From Pseudoxanthomonas sp. PXM02 (lineage in GTDB: Bacteria > Pseudomonadota > Gammaproteobacteria > Xanthomonadales > Xanthomonadaceae), in NCBI RefSeq assembly GCF_014851805.1, contig NZ_JACVAK010000005.1:124001-188000 (forward strand): a DNA stretch of 64,000 nucleotides. Reading direction: 5' to 3'. Position numbers and translations under genes: made by a program. Under the pieces are notes generated by a model. The model made no database searches. It was given only the letters and a program-made list of their open reading frames with translations, and was not told where the DNA came from. Shown here piece after piece: positions 10,358 to 19,763 of this stretch (the first letter of the stretch is position 1; each line of letters opens with the position of its first letter).

Positions 10358-11035
10358 ATGACCAAGACCGCTTCACTTCTCGGCGTCGCGTTCGTCGCCG
10401 CATGCCTCGCCCTGCCGTCGACGACCGCACGGGCGCAAAGCGCGCAGACGGCGGAAGGCGCGCAGGCATTCCTGGCCACCATGGCCAAGCGGGGTTTCTC
10501 GCGCGTCACGTTCCTGGACACGCTGGGTAGGCCCAACCACGTGACGGGCACGCACACGGTGGACATCAGCCGCATCAAGTTGTCCATCAAGGAAGAGACG
10601 AGCAGCAACGTGGTCGAGAAGTCGCTGGGCGAGTTCGTCGTCTCGGGCCTGTCGTCGGGCGATGCGCAGGGCGCGGTCGATGCCTGCACCACGCGGATCG
10701 ACAGCTTCCAGCCGCCGGCAGGCGTCTTCGAGAACAGCAGCACGACGTGGGAGGAACCGGGTTTCCTGGTATCGGTGACCGTGTTGAAGAGCGAGGTCTG
10801 GAACTACACGGAAGGCTTCAAGAAGTTCGTCACGCCGCAGTTCATCGACTGGCGGCAGGCCCAGGTCGTTCGCAGCAACGAAGGTGGCCGCATCGATGTG
10901 CGCGCCAAGGGGCAGGCGTTCGCCACCAATATCCTGTCGTTCTTGCCGGGCGATCCGGAACTGGCCGACCGTATCGAATACGCGACGAAATTCCTGCGGA
11001 TGAGCTGCGACGAGACGGCCGATACCGGATTCTGA
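10358..11035 (+). CDS. Exported protein of unknown function, 225 residues
   Basis: The start is set at ATG 10358, which has AAGGGGAA 5-10 nt upstream and opens a clear signal peptide (LLGVAFVAACLALPSTTARA, cleavage about residue 26). An upstream in-frame GTG at 10316 overlaps the previous gene and is less likely. The mature part is mixed alpha/beta with two cysteines (in DACTTRIDSF and MSCDETAD), which could form a disulphide in the periplasm. No catalytic motif or known family is recognisable. It follows the coiled-coil protein by 38 nt on the same strand, suggesting a two-gene unit. Confidence 0.72.
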   Translation: MTKTASLLGVAFVAACLALPSTTARAQSAQTAEGAQAFLATMAKRGFSRVTFLDTLGRPNHVTGTHTVDISRIKLSIKEETSSNVVEKSLGEFVVSGLSSGDAQGAVDACTTRIDSFQPPAGVFENSSTTWEEPGFLVSVTVLKSEVWNYTEGFKKFVTPQFIDWRQAQVVRSNEGGRIDVRAKGQAFATNILSFLPGDPELADRIEYATKFLRMSCDETADTGF

Positions 11036-11463
11036 TCGCTGCATCTGGCACGCAAGTGGTTGTCTGCGAACGCGGAAGTTAGCGCGACTGTCAGTTGCGC
11101 AGGTAAGAATGACTTCCGGGCTCTTTCAACCTCATTGATTTCATTGCGCGTTCGCGTAGTGCACACATGTATCTGACGAGCGGGGCGCGGAATTGTGTCT
11201 CGACGCGTCTGTGTGAGTGCAGACTGTTGGCAATGGCGCGATGTGCGCGTCTTGAAAGTGAAAGCCTGGAGAGAAGCGGTAGTCCGCTGATCAATCCGAT
11301 GGTGAAGTGCGTTGGTTGTGTTGGATGCAGCCGCGCGTGCCCACCTGCATCGGTCCCGTAACAGGAAGTCCTGGTAACGACGCGCATCCGCTGGTGCGGG
11401 TTCACGCCTTTCGAAATTGCAGATCTCTCTCGCAACGTCAGGAAAGACCGGCGGAGGATTGAC
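11036..11463. other. Non-coding stretch before the metalloprotease gene
   Basis: This 428-bp gap is visibly lower in G+C than its neighbours. I see no convincing reading frame, RNA gene, repeat or strong hairpin. It probably carries the promoter of the metalloprotease gene at 11464, but no promoter stands out. Confidence 0.5.
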
Positions 11464-13020
11464 ATGTTCCCGAGTACAGGCGTGCGCCGTCATGGGCGTG
11501 CACGGGTGTGCGCTGCGTCCGTGCTGCTTGTCCTGTTCTGCCTGCTGCCGTTGCAGGCGTCCGCGGATGAAATTCGCCAGGGTGTGCTGCAACTCCGCTG
11601 GGGCGATGCGGAGCCGGGTAGAGCCTCGCGGCCACCGCAACTCGAGGTCTGGCTGGATGCCGGACCGCGACAACGCTACCGGTTGGACGTGGATCAGGCG
11701 AGGCGCGCAGCGGGCGATCTCTATGCGCTGGCCAATCGCCGCGTTGCGGTGTCCTACGCAACGCGGCCGGATGGACGCACCGGACGCGCTGCCATGTTGA
11801 TCGATGCGATCGTGCCTGCCGATCGGCTGTCGGCGCGCGCACAGACGAGGGGTGTGGATGGCAGGGCGACGCTGTCGTTGCCACTGCAAGGCAACACGCG
11901 ATGGATCACCCTGATGTGCAAGTTCGGCGACATCGACACGGAGCAGAAGCCGCTTTCGTTCTTCCAGTCCCAGTACGGCAATGCGCCCGGCCAGCTGGGC
12001 CATTTCTGGTCGGAGGTGTCGTACGGCAACATCGATCTTGCCGGAAGCGATGCGTACGGCTGGTACACGCTGCCCAAGCCGAGATCGTCCTACGTGGAAC
12101 TCGTGGGCGGCAAGCTGAAGGTCGATCTGTCCCTGCTGTTCACCGATTGCACGGTACAGGCGGATCCCGATGTCGATTTCGACGGTATCCACGGCGTCAA
12201 CCTGATGTTCAACGACGAACTCGATGGATATGCGTGGGGAGGCGGTGCTTGCGCGACGCTGGACGGGGTCTATGTCTGTCCGCGTTCGACATGGAATCCG
12301 CCCTGGTCCTTCTCCCATCTCGCCTCGATGGCGCACGAGATGGGCCATGGCTACGGCCTGCCGCACTCCAACAACAGCGATGGCGACGGCGACACCTTCG
12401 ACAATCCCTGGGACCTGATGAGCGACGCGTGGCGCATGGCCAACAGCGATGCGACCTATGGCCTGCTGCCCAAGCACCTCAGCATGTTCCAGCGACAGCG
12501 GCTGGGTTGGGTGACGGAGGCACGTACGCTGACCCTTCCGGCAGAGGATGTCGGCACCCACGAGATCGTGCTGGATGCGGCAAGCCTGCATGATGCCGCA
12601 GGTGTGCAGTTGCTCGTGCTGCCGCTGCCTGCGCAACCGGATCCCTTCGCGACGGTCGTCTACACCGTGGAGGCCCGCCGACGGACCGGCAGTTACGAGT
12701 CCAGGCTGGCGGGCGATGCGGTCATCATCCATCGGGTGAACGACTACGGCATCGCCTACAGCATGGATGCCGACGTGCCGCCCGCCGATCACGCGTCCAA
12801 CGAGGGCTCGATGTTGAAGCCGGGTGAGCGCTTGACGCTGCCGGAGGGGCAGCACTGGGTGGAGGTGGTGGAAGAGACCGCGAACGGATTCATCGTGCGT
12901 GTCGGTCCACGTCTCCGTGTCATGAGTTCGCCCTTGCCGCCGCTGGTGAATCCGGTCGGTAGCGGGATGAAGTCCAGAAGGAGTGTTGTCGCTCCGCACA
13001 TCAGGCCGCGCAGCGACTGA
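11464..13020 (+). CDS. Secreted zinc metalloprotease, M6-like
   Basis: A 518-residue exported protein. ATG 11464 has GGAGGA 6 nt upstream and is followed by a signal peptide (VCAASVLLVLFCLLPLQASA, cleavage about residue 35). Residues 291-301 read HEMGHGYGLPH, an extended zinc site HExxHxxGxxH with Glu292 as catalytic base. WDLMSD about 25 residues later resembles the Met-turn region of immune-inhibitor-A/gametolysin (M6-like) peptidases. An Asp-rich stretch (NNSDGDGDTFDNP) beside the zinc site may bind calcium. A propeptide-like region (about 36-140) and a C-terminal beta-rich part flank the catalytic domain. Substrate is unknown. It stands alone, convergent with the small exported gene at 13090. 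Assignment to the zincins is firm; the exact family is less so. Confidence 0.85.
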   Translation: MFPSTGVRRHGRARVCAASVLLVLFCLLPLQASADEIRQGVLQLRWGDAEPGRASRPPQLEVWLDAGPRQRYRLDVDQARRAAGDLYALANRRVAVSYATRPDGRTGRAAMLIDAIVPADRLSARAQTRGVDGRATLSLPLQGNTRWITLMCKFGDIDTEQKPLSFFQSQYGNAPGQLGHFWSEVSYGNIDLAGSDAYGWYTLPKPRSSYVELVGGKLKVDLSLLFTDCTVQADPDVDFDGIHGVNLMFNDELDGYAWGGGACATLDGVYVCPRSTWNPPWSFSHLASMAHEMGHGYGLPHSNNSDGDGDTFDNPWDLMSDAWRMANSDATYGLLPKHLSMFQRQRLGWVTEARTLTLPAEDVGTHEIVLDAASLHDAAGVQLLVLPLPAQPDPFATVVYTVEARRRTGSYESRLAGDAVIIHRVNDYGIAYSMDADVPPADHASNEGSMLKPGERLTLPEGQHWVEVVEETANGFIVRVGPRLRVMSSPLPPLVNPVGSGMKSRRSVVAPHIRPRSD

Positions 13021-13053
13021 CTGCTGACGCCTGCGTGCTGTGGCGCCCGGGCT

Positions 13054-13085
13054 ATGGCGGTGGCCGGGTTGTCGACCACCGCCAT
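13054..13085. terminator. Hairpin between convergent genes, possible terminator
   Basis: A 10-bp perfect inverted repeat (ATGGCGGTGG, 13054-13063 with 13076-13085) around a 12-nt loop lies between the stops of the metalloprotease and the small exported gene. No T-run follows on either strand, so it is only a candidate. Confidence 0.4.
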
Positions 13086-13089
13086 TCGG

Positions 13090-13590
13090 TTACCTGACGA
13101 TCTTCCCGTTGATGATCGGGTAGTAGACGGAGGGTGTTTCCTCGTTCAGATCGATCTCGACCAGGCTGGTATCGGCGTGGTCCACCGTCAACTCCCAACG
13201 GCGCCGCTCACCCGCGACATAGGCTTCGATGTCGGGGAAGAGCTTCTTGATCAGTTCGCCGCGCGATGTCGGGAACGGCTTCGGTTCGGCTGGCGACACG
13301 CTGACGATGACGAAATCGTAGTTGCCGTCGAACTGGTGGCTACTCAGCACGTACAGCGTGCTGCTGATCGTGGTGCCATGCTTGATCTGCGCATCCATGA
13401 TCGGGCGGTGCCACTTCTTGTACAGCGCGAGCCATTCATCGTGCTTGCCGGGCGGCACCTTGTAGTAGCTGATGCCGACGCGCGGCCGGTCGGGCAGGGC
13501 GCGGCCGGCGAGGGCCTGGGCGGCGGCACTCTGGATCCCGGCGAGGGCCAGCGCCAGGATGGCCAGCGAGGTGAGCAGTCGGTTCTTCAT
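13090..13590 (-). CDS. Small exported protein paired with the TonB receptor
   Basis: A 166-residue protein with a clear signal peptide (LLTSLAILALALAGIQSAAA, cleavage about residue 25). The mature part, about 140 residues with ISYYKVPPGKHDEWLALYKKW and YDFVIVSVSP, alternates predicted strands and helices somewhat like small alpha/beta-barrel proteins, but I cannot name a family. It starts 30 nt after the stop of the TonB receptor gene on the same strand, with GGAGAT before its ATG, so the two form an operon and probably act together. A periplasmic role in handling the receptor's substrate is inference. Confidence 0.75.
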   Translation of the reverse strand: MKNRLLTSLAILALALAGIQSAAAQALAGRALPDRPRVGISYYKVPPGKHDEWLALYKKWHRPIMDAQIKHGTTISSTLYVLSSHQFDGNYDFVIVSVSPAEPKPFPTSRGELIKKLFPDIEAYVAGERRRWELTVDHADTSLVEIDLNEETPSVYYPIINGKIVR

Positions 13591-13620
13591 GTTCGATCTC
13601 CTTCAGGTGGTGGGGTGGTG

Positions 13621-16563
13621 TCAGAACTTCGCGGTCAGGCCGACGAAGTACTGGCGGCCGAAAATGTCGTAGGTGCTGGCATGCGTGGCGCCGGGCGTGC
13701 CGCCGACCTGCGGCGGCTCCTTGTCCAGCAGGTTGTTGATGCCCGCGCGCAGGGTGATGGTGTCGTTGAGCGCCCAGTCGCCGAACGCGTCGAAGTAGTG
13801 GTAGGCGTCCACGCCTGGCGTGGTCGAGGCGGGATTGGTGACCTTGGAGCTGTGCTGCTGCGCGCCGAGGTAGCGCCAGCGCAGGCCTGCACCGAACGTG
13901 CCCTGGCCGTAACGCAGTTGGCTGACCGCCTTCCACTCGGGCACGTAGCCGACCGTGCCGACGTAGTCGTACACGGTGCCGCCCTTGAGCGTCTGGACGT
14001 CATAACGGTCGACCCAGCTCAGCACCGAACTGGCGCGCAGGCTGGCTACGCCCTCCCATTGCCGGCTCCAGTCCAGCTGCACGTCCACGCCCTGCGTACG
14101 CAGGCTGCCCATGTTGTAGGTGGGCTTGAAGATGTTGTCGATGCGGCCCGTCGTGGCGTTGCGCTGGATCTGCTGGCAGTAGAAGTTGTCGACTGCGTAT
14201 CCCGGGTTGGCACCGTCCTGGTTGAAGCACGAAGCCAGCACCTGGGATGAGGTCAGCGTGCCGATGACGTCGGTCACCTTGATGTCGAACCAGTCCGCCG
14301 CCACCGAGAACCCGCTGCCGTCCGGGGACCACACCACGCCGACGGTGTAGGTATCCGCGGTCTCCGGTGTCAGGCCCGTGTTGCCGGCGATGGTCGCCAG
14401 CGACTCGCGCTGCGTGTCGATGTAGCCGGGCAGCAAGGCAGACGGAACCCCTTGCGCAAGGCAGAGCGCTTCGACCGCTGCGGCATTGGCGCCGCTACGC
14501 AGCGGGCTGCCGGCCTGGCACTGGTCGCCCTGTCCATTCGCCACCAGCCCGTAGCTGTTCGACTCGGTCTGTGCGGCGACATACAGCTCACCCACGCTGG
14601 GCGCACGCACGGCGCGCTGGTAGCTGCCGCGCAGGCGCAGGCTGTCGATCAGTGCCCAGGTGAAATCGAACTTGTAGGTGTCCGTGCCGCCCGACAGGTC
14701 GTAGTCGGAGTAGCGGTAGGCCAGGCCTACGTCCAGCGCGTGCGCGAAGGGTTTGCCGTACAGCAGCGGCACCAGGGCTTCCACATACAGTTCCTTGACG
14801 CTGGTGCTGCCGCCACTGGCGCCCTTGGCGGGAAGTCCGATCACGCCCCCTTGCTGGAGCAGGCGGTCGGGCTGGAACTCGTAGCGGTTGCGCCGCCAGC
14901 CCAGTCCGGTGGCGAAGCGCACCTCACCTGCCGGAAGATCGAACAGCCCGCCTTGCAGGTTCGCTTCCAGCACTTCCTGCTCGAAGACGGTCCGGCTGTG
15001 GGTCGTCGCGACCAGATAGTCGCGGCAGGCATCGGACAGCGTGGTGAGGCCGAACGGGTTGTAGCCGCCGGCGCACAGGCTGATGCCGCCGTCGGCGGCG
15101 TTGATGAGCGTGTTCAACGCCTGGGTGACGACCGCGCCATTGCTGATCTCGGACACATCGGTGCGGCCCTTGCTAGCGTAGACATCCCACGTGCCGTTGA
15201 GCGCTTCAAGACGGCCCTTGGTGCCGACGACGAACTGCCACGTATCGAAGTCGCGTTCGAAAGTGCGGGGGCCGGCTTCGCCGAAGCGCTTGTGCACGGT
15301 GAAGTTGGCGTTGGGGTTGGTGCGCGACGCGAGAATCGAGCGTAGATCGTCCGGAATGAAAGGGTTGGTGACCGGTACGCTGATGCCGGCGTTGCCGGCC
15401 TCTGCTGCCACATAGCTCTGCAGGTTGGACCAGCTGAACTGCCCGTAGGCCTGCACGTCATCGGTCAGCTGGAAGGTGGCGCGCCCGAAGGCGGTGTGCC
15501 GTTCCAGGGGTACCTGGATCAACGAGTCCTGGTTGAGGTTGTTGAGCTGGGTACCGGTGTTGAACAGCAGCGTGTCGGAGCCGCGCCAGTTGAACGGTCC
15601 CTTGTTCGCCAGGAACAGCGTGCCGTCGTCGTTGAAGCCGAGATAGGTGGTGGTGGTGACCGGCACGCGACCGGGTGCGGCTCCGTACTGGGCGAACACC
15701 TGGTCGACCGCGGCCTGACCCGGCAGGTTGGCGCCGAATTCGTAGGTGCCGGTCTGGATGCGGAAGTCGGTACCGCCCGGGCTCTTGCGGAAGAACTCCC
15801 GCGCCATGTAGTCCACGCCGTCGCGATCCGTCCACGAGAACGAGAGCACCGCATTGCCGCGTCCATCGGCGAAGTTCCCACCGAACGTCAACGACAGGTC
15901 GTGCGTGGTGCCGTCGCCCTCGGCGTACTGCGAAACCTGCGAGTCGAGCCGGACGCCCTCGAAGTCGTCCTTCAGGCGGACGTTCACCACGCCCGCGATC
16001 GCGTCCGATCCGTATACGGCCGAGGCGCCGCCGGAAATGATCTCCACGCCTTCGATCAACGCGCTGGGAATCCCGTTGATGTCCACCACGTTATCGGTCG
16101 TGGAGGGTTGCAGGCGACGGCCATCCAGCAGGACGAGGTTGCGCTGTGCGCCGAGCCCGCGAAGGTTGAGCGTCGACTGCCCCGTGCCTCCCCAGCCGGC
16201 GTTCGTCTTGTTCGCACCGAGTCCCAACTGCGGCAGCTGGTTCAAGGACTCTTCGAGGGTGCTCGTGCCGGTCGCCTGGATGTCTTCCGCCGAGACGGTG
16301 GTGAGCGGGCTGCTGCTCTCGTAGTCGAGGGCGGCGATGCGCGAGCCGGTAACGCTGACGGCATCCAGCTGGGTGGCCTTCGTCTCCCCTGGCGCTTGGG
16401 AAGCGGGTTCTTCGTTTGAGCGGGCCTGGGCGAAGGCCGGTGCGTTCAGCGCCTGGGCAACGAGCAATCCGAGAAGCGTCCGCTTCAGATGGGAGCGGGG
16501 CGGAAAAGAGGCGAAGCGGGATCGTGCCGGCCGCGATGCACGGGCCAGAAGCAAGAATGACAT
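13621..16563 (-). CDS. TonB-dependent outer-membrane receptor
   Basis: A 980-residue outer-membrane receptor if translation begins at ATG 16563 (MSFLLLARA); an in-frame ATG at 16602 would add 13 residues. A signal peptide runs to about residue 45 (LLGLLVAQALNAPAFA). Next come a TonB-box-like stretch (LDAVSVTGSRI), a plug domain with LEESLNQLPQLGLG, LNLRGLGAQRNLVLLDGRRL and IEIISGGASAVYGSDAIAGVVN, and a long 22-strand barrel ending in an aromatic residue (YFVGLTAKF). This is the large receptor type common in Xanthomonadaceae, which usually takes up oligosaccharides, peptides or siderophores; the substrate cannot be read here. The 166-residue exported gene follows in the same operon. No anti-sigma/ECF pair is nearby. 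Confidence 0.93.
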   Translation of the reverse strand: MSFLLLARASRPARSRFASFPPRSHLKRTLLGLLVAQALNAPAFAQARSNEEPASQAPGETKATQLDAVSVTGSRIAALDYESSSPLTTVSAEDIQATGTSTLEESLNQLPQLGLGANKTNAGWGGTGQSTLNLRGLGAQRNLVLLDGRRLQPSTTDNVVDINGIPSALIEGVEIISGGASAVYGSDAIAGVVNVRLKDDFEGVRLDSQVSQYAEGDGTTHDLSLTFGGNFADGRGNAVLSFSWTDRDGVDYMAREFFRKSPGGTDFRIQTGTYEFGANLPGQAAVDQVFAQYGAAPGRVPVTTTTYLGFNDDGTLFLANKGPFNWRGSDTLLFNTGTQLNNLNQDSLIQVPLERHTAFGRATFQLTDDVQAYGQFSWSNLQSYVAAEAGNAGISVPVTNPFIPDDLRSILASRTNPNANFTVHKRFGEAGPRTFERDFDTWQFVVGTKGRLEALNGTWDVYASKGRTDVSEISNGAVVTQALNTLINAADGGISLCAGGYNPFGLTTLSDACRDYLVATTHSRTVFEQEVLEANLQGGLFDLPAGEVRFATGLGWRRNRYEFQPDRLLQQGGVIGLPAKGASGGSTSVKELYVEALVPLLYGKPFAHALDVGLAYRYSDYDLSGGTDTYKFDFTWALIDSLRLRGSYQRAVRAPSVGELYVAAQTESNSYGLVANGQGDQCQAGSPLRSGANAAAVEALCLAQGVPSALLPGYIDTQRESLATIAGNTGLTPETADTYTVGVVWSPDGSGFSVAADWFDIKVTDVIGTLTSSQVLASCFNQDGANPGYAVDNFYCQQIQRNATTGRIDNIFKPTYNMGSLRTQGVDVQLDWSRQWEGVASLRASSVLSWVDRYDVQTLKGGTVYDYVGTVGYVPEWKAVSQLRYGQGTFGAGLRWRYLGAQQHSSKVTNPASTTPGVDAYHYFDAFGDWALNDTITLRAGINNLLDKEPPQVGGTPGATHASTYDIFGRQYFVGLTAKF

Positions 16564-16879
16564 CAGTGGTAGTCCTGGGTGGTGGCGACGTAGGGGACGC
16601 ACGGAACTCCGTGCCGCTACGCAATCGCCCGCACGGACCTCCCTCCCCAGGGCACGGTCACGCGCGCATCACCTCCGTGTGTCATCGCTCCCGACGTTGC
16701 GCAGCGGACGAACGTTATGCGGACACCACGCAAGCCGACCAATAACCTGCGCTCATGAATACATGGCGCCGCAGGGAATGAGGAAGGTTATGAGCATGGC
16801 ATGAGCAAAAAGCGATGTTGCTGGAAACCCATGTGCCGTCTCGATCAGCGATGCACGCACGGCACTTACCCCCGAAACG
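16564..16879. other. Upstream region of the TonB receptor
   Basis: About 315 bp without a supported gene. It should hold the receptor promoter on the minus strand; I see no clear Fur-type operator or flagellar promoter, and short frames here look like chance. Confidence 0.45.
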
Positions 16880-16908
16880 CACACGGCCCGGAATGACCGG
16901 GCCGTGTG
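16880..16908 (-). terminator. Terminator after the third chemoreceptor
   Basis: A perfect 12-bp inverted repeat (CACACGGCCCGG with its complement) around a 5-nt loop, about 30 bp past the receptor stop at 16939, followed on the minus strand by CGTTTCG. A nearly identical hairpin follows the next receptor (19703-19731). Confidence 0.7.
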
Positions 16909-16938
16909 GTTGAGCGGAGCCGTCTGATCAAGCAGGAA

Positions 16939-19578
16939 TCAGAACTCCTGCCAGTCGCCATCGGCGAGCGCGGGCTCCGGCGTGCGTGCGACCGGCTTGC
17001 GCGCCGCGGCCTTGGCCGGCTTGGGCGGCGTTCCACCGGTTGAAGCAGGCGCTTTCCGGGCCGGCGCACGCACGTTGGTGTGCAGCTTGAACACCGACAC
17101 CGACTCGGTCAGTGCGTGTGCCTGTTCTTCCATCGAGCGGGCGGCAGCGGAGGCTTCCTCCACCAGCGCGGCATTCTGTTGCGTCGTCTCGTCCATCTGC
17201 ACGATGGTCTGGTTGACCTGCTCGATGCCCGAGGACTGCTCCTGCGACGCCGCGGAGATCTCCGCCATGATGTCGGTGACGCGCTGCACGCTGGCCACGA
17301 TCTCGGCCATCGTCGCGCCGGCCTGGTTCACCAGTGCCGAACCATCGGCGACCTTGTCGACCGAGGTTTCGATCAGGCTCTTGATCTCCTTGGCCGCGTT
17401 TGCCGAACGCTGGGCGAGGGTACGCACTTCGCTGGCGACGACCGCGAAACCGCGGCCCTGCTCGCCGGCGCGGGCCGCTTCCACCGCGGCATTGAGCGCC
17501 AGGATGTTGGTCTGGAACGCGATGCCGTCGATGACGGAAATGATCTCCGCGATGCGCTTCGACGACTGTTCGATGTCGGTCATCGTGCTGACGACCTTGC
17601 CGACCACCTCACCACCCTGCGATGCCACACCGGCGGCGCCGATCGACAACTGGTTGGCCTGGCGGGCGGACTCGGCGTTCTGACGGACGGTGGAGGTCAG
17701 CTCCTCCATCGACGCCGCCGTTTCTTCCAGGTTTGCGGCCTGCTGCTCGGTGCGGCGCGACAGGTCGAGGTTGCCCGAGGCGATCTCGCCCGCGGCGGTG
17801 TTGATCGAAGCGGAGGCGTCCTGGATGCGGCCGACGATGTCGGTCAGCTGCGCGACCGTTGCATTCGCATCGTCGCGCATGCGGGCGAACACGCCGTGGA
17901 AGTCGCCTTCCATGCGGGCAGTGAGGTCGCCGCGGGCGATGGCCTGCAGCAGGGCCGACACGTCGGCCAGATTGCTGTCGGTGGTCTTCATCAGCTGGTT
18001 GAGGCCGCCGACCATCTCGCGGAAATCGTACTGGAAGCGGTCCAGGTCGCCGCGCTGGCTGAAGTCGCCGGACGAGGCGGCGTGCGCCAGGCGCTTGATC
18101 TCGGCGTTGATCGCCGACAGGCTGGCCTTGGTGGCGTCCATCGTTTCGGTCAGTACGGCCTTCTCGCCGGGCAGACGGTCCATGTCCACCGACAGGTCGC
18201 CGATGGCGTAGCGCTGCATCACTTCGATCAACCGCATCTTCACCGCGATGTGCTGGGCGACCAGCGCGTTGGTGTCGCGCACCATGCGGCCGTACTCGCC
18301 GGGGAAGCGGCTGTCGTCGATGCGATGGCTGATCTGGCCCTCGTCATGGCGCTGGGTCATCTCGGTCTGCGCGGCGATCACCGACACCACCTGCGTCTGC
18401 ACGTGGTGCATGGCGGTCAGCAACTGGCCGACTTCGTCCTGGCGCGTGGTGTCAATCCTGCCGTCGAGCCGGCCGGCCGCGACGTCCTCGGCAATGGCCA
18501 CCGCCGAGCGCAGCGGACGCGAAACGACGCGGCGCACACCGAGCGCGGTCAGCACGGCGATCGCGATCAGCGCCAGCAGCGACAGCGTCACGATGGCGAT
18601 GGTCAATGCGCGGCTGGACGCCAGCACGTTCGCGCGCGGCTCGACCGCGACCAGCGCCCATTTCCAGGGCGCGAAGCGCTTGACGGCCACCAGCGCGGGC
18701 ACGGCTTCGTCACCGGCCTTGGGCGCGATGTCGAGCACCGCCTGTCCGCTGTCCTGCTCCAGCAGCGCCTTGATCGCCGGCACGGAGTCCGCGTCGACCA
18801 CGGCCGTGTAAGGCGATTCCTGGCTGGCGGGATGCGCGGCCAGCATGCCCTGGTGGTCGCCCTCGGCCAGATCGACGACGAAGAAATAGCCGGCCTCGCC
18901 GAGCTTGGTGGTGCGCAGCTTGTCCTTCAGCGCGGCCAGGCCGTCGCCGTAGTTCTGGCCGACGAACAGGATGCCCACCGTGTTGCCTTCGGCGTCCTGC
19001 AGCGGCTGGTAGTGCGTCATGTAGTCGCGGCCGAACAGGCGCGCGCGACCGGTGTACGGCTTGTCCTCGAGCATCAATGCGTAAGCGGGATGCTTGTGGT
19101 CCAGCGCGGTGCCGATGACGCGGGCGTCTTCGGTATTGCGTAGCGAAGTCGTCGCACGGATGAATTCGTCGTCCTTGCGCACGAAGACCGTGGCGACCAC
19201 GCCGGTGGCTTCCGTGAAGCGGTCCACGGCGGTGAAGTCAAGGTTGATCGTCTGCTCGCCAAAGCGCAGCGCCGGTACGTCGAAGTCACCGATGGGCGTG
19301 CTGTTCTCGGCATCGACCGAGACGTCGCCCGACGGCAGGGCGGCGCGGAAGCTGCTCGCCATCCGCTGCGTGCCATCTGTCAGCGTGCTGTCGTACAGCG
19401 CAATCGATTGCTGCATCACCTGGGCGGCGACGTCCAGGTCGGCGAGCGCGCGGTCTTCAATGGCGCGGCTCGACTGCCGCTGGACCACCAGGGCCAGCAG
19501 GATGAGGACGATGGCCACGGCGGCGGTGACCTGGATCGACAACTTGCTGCCGAGCGAAAGACGCGCTGATCGAGTCAT
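16939..19578 (-). CDS. Methyl-accepting chemotaxis protein, large Cache sensor, WQEF tail
   Basis: An 879-residue receptor. TM1 is about residues 13-33. The periplasmic region (about 38-320) looks like the Cache_3-Cache_2 fusion: [58 protein letters not shown] and a second module with [12 protein letters not shown] and [15 protein letters not shown]2 is about 325-348, then HAMP and HAMP-like segments, then the signalling domain with the usual tip. It ends in DGDWQEF. Residues of the cytoplasmic HAMP-like region ([40 protein letters not shown]) match the next receptor closely, showing that the two are tandem duplicates with different sensor parts. A sigma-28 promoter precedes it. Confidence 0.95.
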   Translation of the reverse strand: MTRSARLSLGSKLSIQVTAAVAIVLILLALVVQRQSSRAIEDRALADLDVAAQVMQQSIALYDSTLTDGTQRMASSFRAALPSGDVSVDAENSTPIGDFDVPALRFGEQTINLDFTAVDRFTEATGVVATVFVRKDDEFIRATTSLRNTEDARVIGTALDHKHPAYALMLEDKPYTGRARLFGRDYMTHYQPLQDAEGNTVGILFVGQNYGDGLAALKDKLRTTKLGEAGYFFVVDLAEGDHQGMLAAHPASQESPYTAVVDADSVPAIKALLEQDSGQAVLDIAPKAGDEAVPALVAVKRFAPWKWALVAVEPRANVLASSRALTIAIVTLSLLALIAIAVLTALGVRRVVSRPLRSAVAIAEDVAAGRLDGRIDTTRQDEVGQLLTAMHHVQTQVVSVIAAQTEMTQRHDEGQISHRIDDSRFPGEYGRMVRDTNALVAQHIAVKMRLIEVMQRYAIGDLSVDMDRLPGEKAVLTETMDATKASLSAINAEIKRLAHAASSGDFSQRGDLDRFQYDFREMVGGLNQLMKTTDSNLADVSALLQAIARGDLTARMEGDFHGVFARMRDDANATVAQLTDIVGRIQDASASINTAAGEIASGNLDLSRRTEQQAANLEETAASMEELTSTVRQNAESARQANQLSIGAAGVASQGGEVVGKVVSTMTDIEQSSKRIAEIISVIDGIAFQTNILALNAAVEAARAGEQGRGFAVVASEVRTLAQRSANAAKEIKSLIETSVDKVADGSALVNQAGATMAEIVASVQRVTDIMAEISAASQEQSSGIEQVNQTIVQMDETTQQNAALVEEASAAARSMEEQAHALTESVSVFKLHTNVRAPARKAPASTGGTPPKPAKAAARKPVARTPEPALADGDWQEF

Positions 19579-19611
19579 AGGGCTGGGAAGGTGGTGGGAG
19601 GTTCCCGACTG

Positions 19612-19638
19612 ATATCGGCGTCACGGAATCGGCATTGA
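19612..19638 (-). promoter_or_regulatory. Sigma-28 promoter of the third chemoreceptor
   Basis: Minus-strand -35 TCAATGCC (19631-19638), 11-nt spacer, -10 GCCGATAT (19612-19619), 34 nt before the ATG at 19578. Confidence 0.68.
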
Positions 19639-19702
19639 GGGCCTGTCGGGACTTTCCCGACGAACGGTAAACACGTGTACGGGCTGCGGCCTGGCCTGAA
19701 CG

Positions 19703-19731
19703 CACACGGCCCGGAAAGTCCGGGCCGTGTG
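19703..19731 (-). terminator. Terminator after the fourth chemoreceptor
   Basis: An inverted repeat of 13 bp (CACACGGCCCGGA with its complement, 3-nt loop), 33 bp past the stop at 19764. It copies the stem of the terminator at 16880-16908, differing in the loop. Confidence 0.68.
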
Positions 19732-19763
19732 GGGTGACGCGATCAACCGCTGCGGACGTTGGC

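Noticed and set aside
11167-11361. 64-codon frame in the 428-bp gap
   Set aside because: No ribosome-binding site, odd Cys/Arg-rich composition and no recognisable feature.
10804-12999. Minus-strand open frame of 731 codons opposite the metalloprotease
   Set aside because: The plus-strand frame has a signal peptide, ribosome-binding site and zinc motif; the minus-strand one has none of these.
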